Of a stretch of DNA of 7,776 nt, positions 6,891-7,776 are shown one piece after another. The notes below the pieces were generated by a model. That model did no database searches, was not told the DNA's origin, and saw nothing but the letters and a program-made list of their open reading frames with translations. Each line of letters begins with the position of its first letter. Position 1 is the stretch's first letter. Source of the DNA: Actinomycetes bacterium (GTDB taxonomy: Bacteria; Actinomycetota; Actinomycetes; Mycobacteriales; Micromonosporaceae); NCBI GenBank assembly GCA_023402505.1, contig JAEYGD010000166.1:1-7776 (forward strand). The letters run 5' to 3'. The translations under genes and the position numbers were made by a program.

Positions 6891-6896
6891 AGCATA
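6891..6896 (-). promoter_or_regulatory. Candidate -10 element of a leaderless promoter for the LuxR-type regulator
   Basis: The minus strand reads TATGCT, then GCGCGG, then ATG 6884. The hexamer fits TANNNT, and the 6-nt gap places +1 on the A of the start codon. No ribosome binding site is present in the 25 nt before the ATG, which supports a leaderless mRNA. A -35 box is not convincing. Confidence 0.5.
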
Positions 6897-6940
6897 TCGA
6901 CGTGATTCCGTATGTGCGTAGACCGTCACGCACCGAAGTT

Positions 6941-7006
6941 GAGTAGTCTGGTCGTTACTCGTGAGTACACGGGATGTTCCGACCCTGTCCCGGTTCGCCC
7001 GTACTC
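6941..7006. promoter_or_regulatory. Four alternating GAGTA/TACTC pentamers in the divergent intergenic region
   Basis: GAGTA occurs at 6941-6945 and 6963-6967, and its complement TACTC at 6956-6960 and 7002-7006, in strictly alternating orientation. The inner pair forms TACTC-GT-GAGTA. The third and fourth sites extend to GAGTACACGGG (6963-6973) and CCCGTACTC (6998-7006), which pair as a 9-bp stem with a 2-nt bulge. The cluster lies 57-122 nt upstream of the regulator start and 76-142 nt upstream of the GTPase-like start, where an operator for either promoter would sit. Function is inferred. Confidence 0.4.
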
Positions 7007-7036
7007 TTCCGGCATCCGGGTAGCAGAACCCGAAGT

Positions 7037-7046
7037 ACCACGTGGT
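7037..7046. promoter_or_regulatory. 10-bp perfect palindrome ACCACGTGGT
   Basis: The sequence reads the same on both strands and has a CACGTG core. It lies 36 nt before the GTG of the GTPase-like gene. Palindromes of this kind are typical dimeric-repressor sites. No regulator can be assigned from sequence alone. A 5-bp hairpin (CGGGT 7017-7021 with ACCCG 7028-7032) lies just upstream. Confidence 0.35.
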
Positions 7047-7069
7047 CGGCTCCGCCGGCCACCAGCACT

Positions 7070-7075
7070 GGGAGG
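7070..7075 (+). promoter_or_regulatory. Ribosome binding site of the GTPase-like gene
   Basis: GGGAGG lies 7 nt before the GTG at 7083, an ideal Shine-Dalgarno and spacing. It decides for GTG 7083 over the in-frame ATG at 7113. GGCTCC at 7048-7053 could pair with it, with one bulged G, and partly hide it. Confidence 0.75.
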
Positions 7076-7082
7076 CCAGCCT

Positions 7083-7776
7083 GTGACGCCGGGTCCACTC
7101 CCTGCGGTCGACATGTCGGGCGAGCCCGCCGGCAACGCCGACCCGCCGCACGGCCGGCCGCTGCCCGCCCGGTCGGGCTCGACGAAGCCGGGCGCCGAGG
7201 AACCGCTGGGTGTGGTGGCCGTCGGTCCCGCCGGCGCCGGCCGCACCGAGCTGCTCGCCGCCCTGCTCCGGCTCGACCCTGCCATGCTGGCGGTGCCGGC
7301 CGGCAGCTGGCTGGTGGTCCGCCACGCCCGCGTGCCGAGCCGGGCCGCGTACGTGCCGGGTTACCGGCAACCGCACTCGTACGGCGCCGACCGGCTCGCC
7401 GCCGGGCCGGCGCTCGCGCGCCCGCCACGCCGGGTCGAACTGACCGTGCCCGAGCCGCTGCTGCGGCACTTCGCGCTGGTCGACACGCCGGACACCGGCG
7501 ACCTCGGCCTGGCCGGCGGCCGGGTGCTGCTCGACGCGGCGGGCCGGGCCGGCGCGGTGCTGTTCGTGATCGCCGCCGACCAGGCGTTCACCGCCGCCGA
7601 GCTGCACCTGCTCGGCGATCTCGCCGGGGCGCGGGTCGAGGTCTTCTTCGCCGTGGCCCCGGGCACGGGCGGTTGGGCGCCGCCCGACGGTCCGCCGGCG
7701 GAGGACACGGGGGCGTCCGTCCGCGCGGGTGACGCCGGGTCCACCGGGGCGACGTCGGCGGTCGACCCCGTGGACC
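7083..7776 (+). CDS. GTPase-like (dynamin/GTP-binding-related) protein with degenerate nucleotide site; 3' end outside window
   Basis: At least 231 codons are open from GTG 7083 to the window edge with no stop. Residues 1-40 are a Pro/Gly/Ala-rich polar leader. A P-loop NTPase-like core follows: strand PLGVVAVG and loop GPAGAGRT (48-55), where the usual lysine is Arg54; LVDTPDTGD (132-140), which resembles the GTPase DTPG region but has Asp137 in place of the DxxG glycine; and AVLFVIAADQAFTAAEL (158-174), a strand plus helix as in dynamin-like GTPases. At VEVFFAVAPGTGGW (185-198), where a TKxD or NKxD guanine-specificity motif would be expected, none is present. Residues 199-231 are a low-complexity Pro/Gly/Asp/Thr linker. 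I infer a GTPase-fold protein with weak or no hydrolysis, perhaps the partner of an intact GTPase encoded downstream. The exact family is uncertain and no membrane segment is visible yet. It is transcribed divergently from the LuxR-type regulator across 198 nt. Confidence 0.75.
   Translation, partial: MTPGPLPAVDMSGEPAGNADPPHGRPLPARSGSTKPGAEEPLGVVAVGPAGAGRTELLAALLRLDPAMLAVPAGSWLVVRHARVPSRAAYVPGYRQPHSYGADRLAAGPALARPPRRVELTVPEPLLRHFALVDTPDTGDLGLAGGRVLLDAAGRAGAVLFVIAADQAFTAAELHLLGDLAGARVEVFFAVAPGTGGWAPPDGPPAEDTGASVRAGDAGSTGATSAVDPVD

Noticed and set aside
6885..7607. N-terminal extension of the LuxR-type regulator's open frame to 7607 (241 extra residues)
   Set aside because: The FVGRTREL block that normally begins such proteins starts right after ATG 6884. 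The extension is low-complexity, crosses the divergent intergenic region and runs antisense to the GTPase-like gene with its strong ribosome binding site.
6974..7732. Plus-strand frame 6974-7732 as the coding frame of the right end
   Set aside because: Its product is Arg/Ala/Pro-rich without motifs. The frame beginning at GTG 7083 has an ideal ribosome site and P-loop/GTPase-like motifs over the same DNA.
1..7776. CRISPR arrays, tRNA or rRNA genes, insertion sequences, phage or toxin-antitoxin genes
   Set aside because: I looked for regularly spaced repeats, tRNA-like cloverleaf ends, transposase motifs and flanking inverted repeats, and found none.

Overview
The window is high-GC DNA with GTG starts, strong third-position G/C bias and long antisense shadow frames. 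Together with an actinobacterial-type cytochrome oxidase subunit I tail and a large ATP-binding LuxR-type regulator, this points to an actinomycete chromosome. A Micromonospora-like organism is my best guess from gene content and style, but no search was run.

Layout, left to right. (1) Positions 1-537, + strand: the 3' end of ctaD (aa3 cytochrome c oxidase subunit I), closed by a 20-bp-stem terminator at 550-594. (2) Positions 640-968, - strand: the decayed C-terminal remnant of an M28-family zinc aminopeptidase. It has lost its 5' end and carries a frameshift near 850-865. It lies tail to tail with ctaD and directly behind the next gene. (3) Positions 982-4141, - strand: a cluster in the order pncB (nicotinate phosphoribosyltransferase), pncA (nicotinamidase), MFS transporter. 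pncA and pncB are separated by 11 nt and together form the deamidating nicotinamide-to-NaMN branch of NAD salvage. The MFS protein follows 65 nt later and its substrate is unknown. (4) Positions 4200-6884, - strand: an 894-residue AAA/STAND-type ATPase with a C-terminal LuxR helix-turn-helix, 58 nt upstream of pncB. (5) Positions 6885-7082: a divergent intergenic region with several inverted-repeat motifs. (6) Positions 7083 to the window end, + strand: the start of a GTPase-like protein whose P-loop lysine is arginine and whose other nucleotide-binding motifs look degenerate.

How the parts work together. PncA deamidates nicotinamide and PncB converts the nicotinate to NaMN for NAD synthesis. 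Both pncB and the regulator gene have a TANNNT hexamer exactly 6 nt before the start codon and no good Shine-Dalgarno sequence, which is the geometry of leaderless actinobacterial promoters. This suggests that pncBA has its own promoter rather than depending on read-through from the regulator. Whether the regulator controls pncBA, the divergent GTPase-like gene, or neither cannot be read from the sequence.

Most of the window is ordinary housekeeping or accessory actinomycete DNA. I do not see a clearly new system. The best leads are the nucleotide-binding-degenerate GTPase-like protein facing a large ATPase regulator across a motif-rich intergenic region, the matched leaderless promoters, and the peptidase relic.
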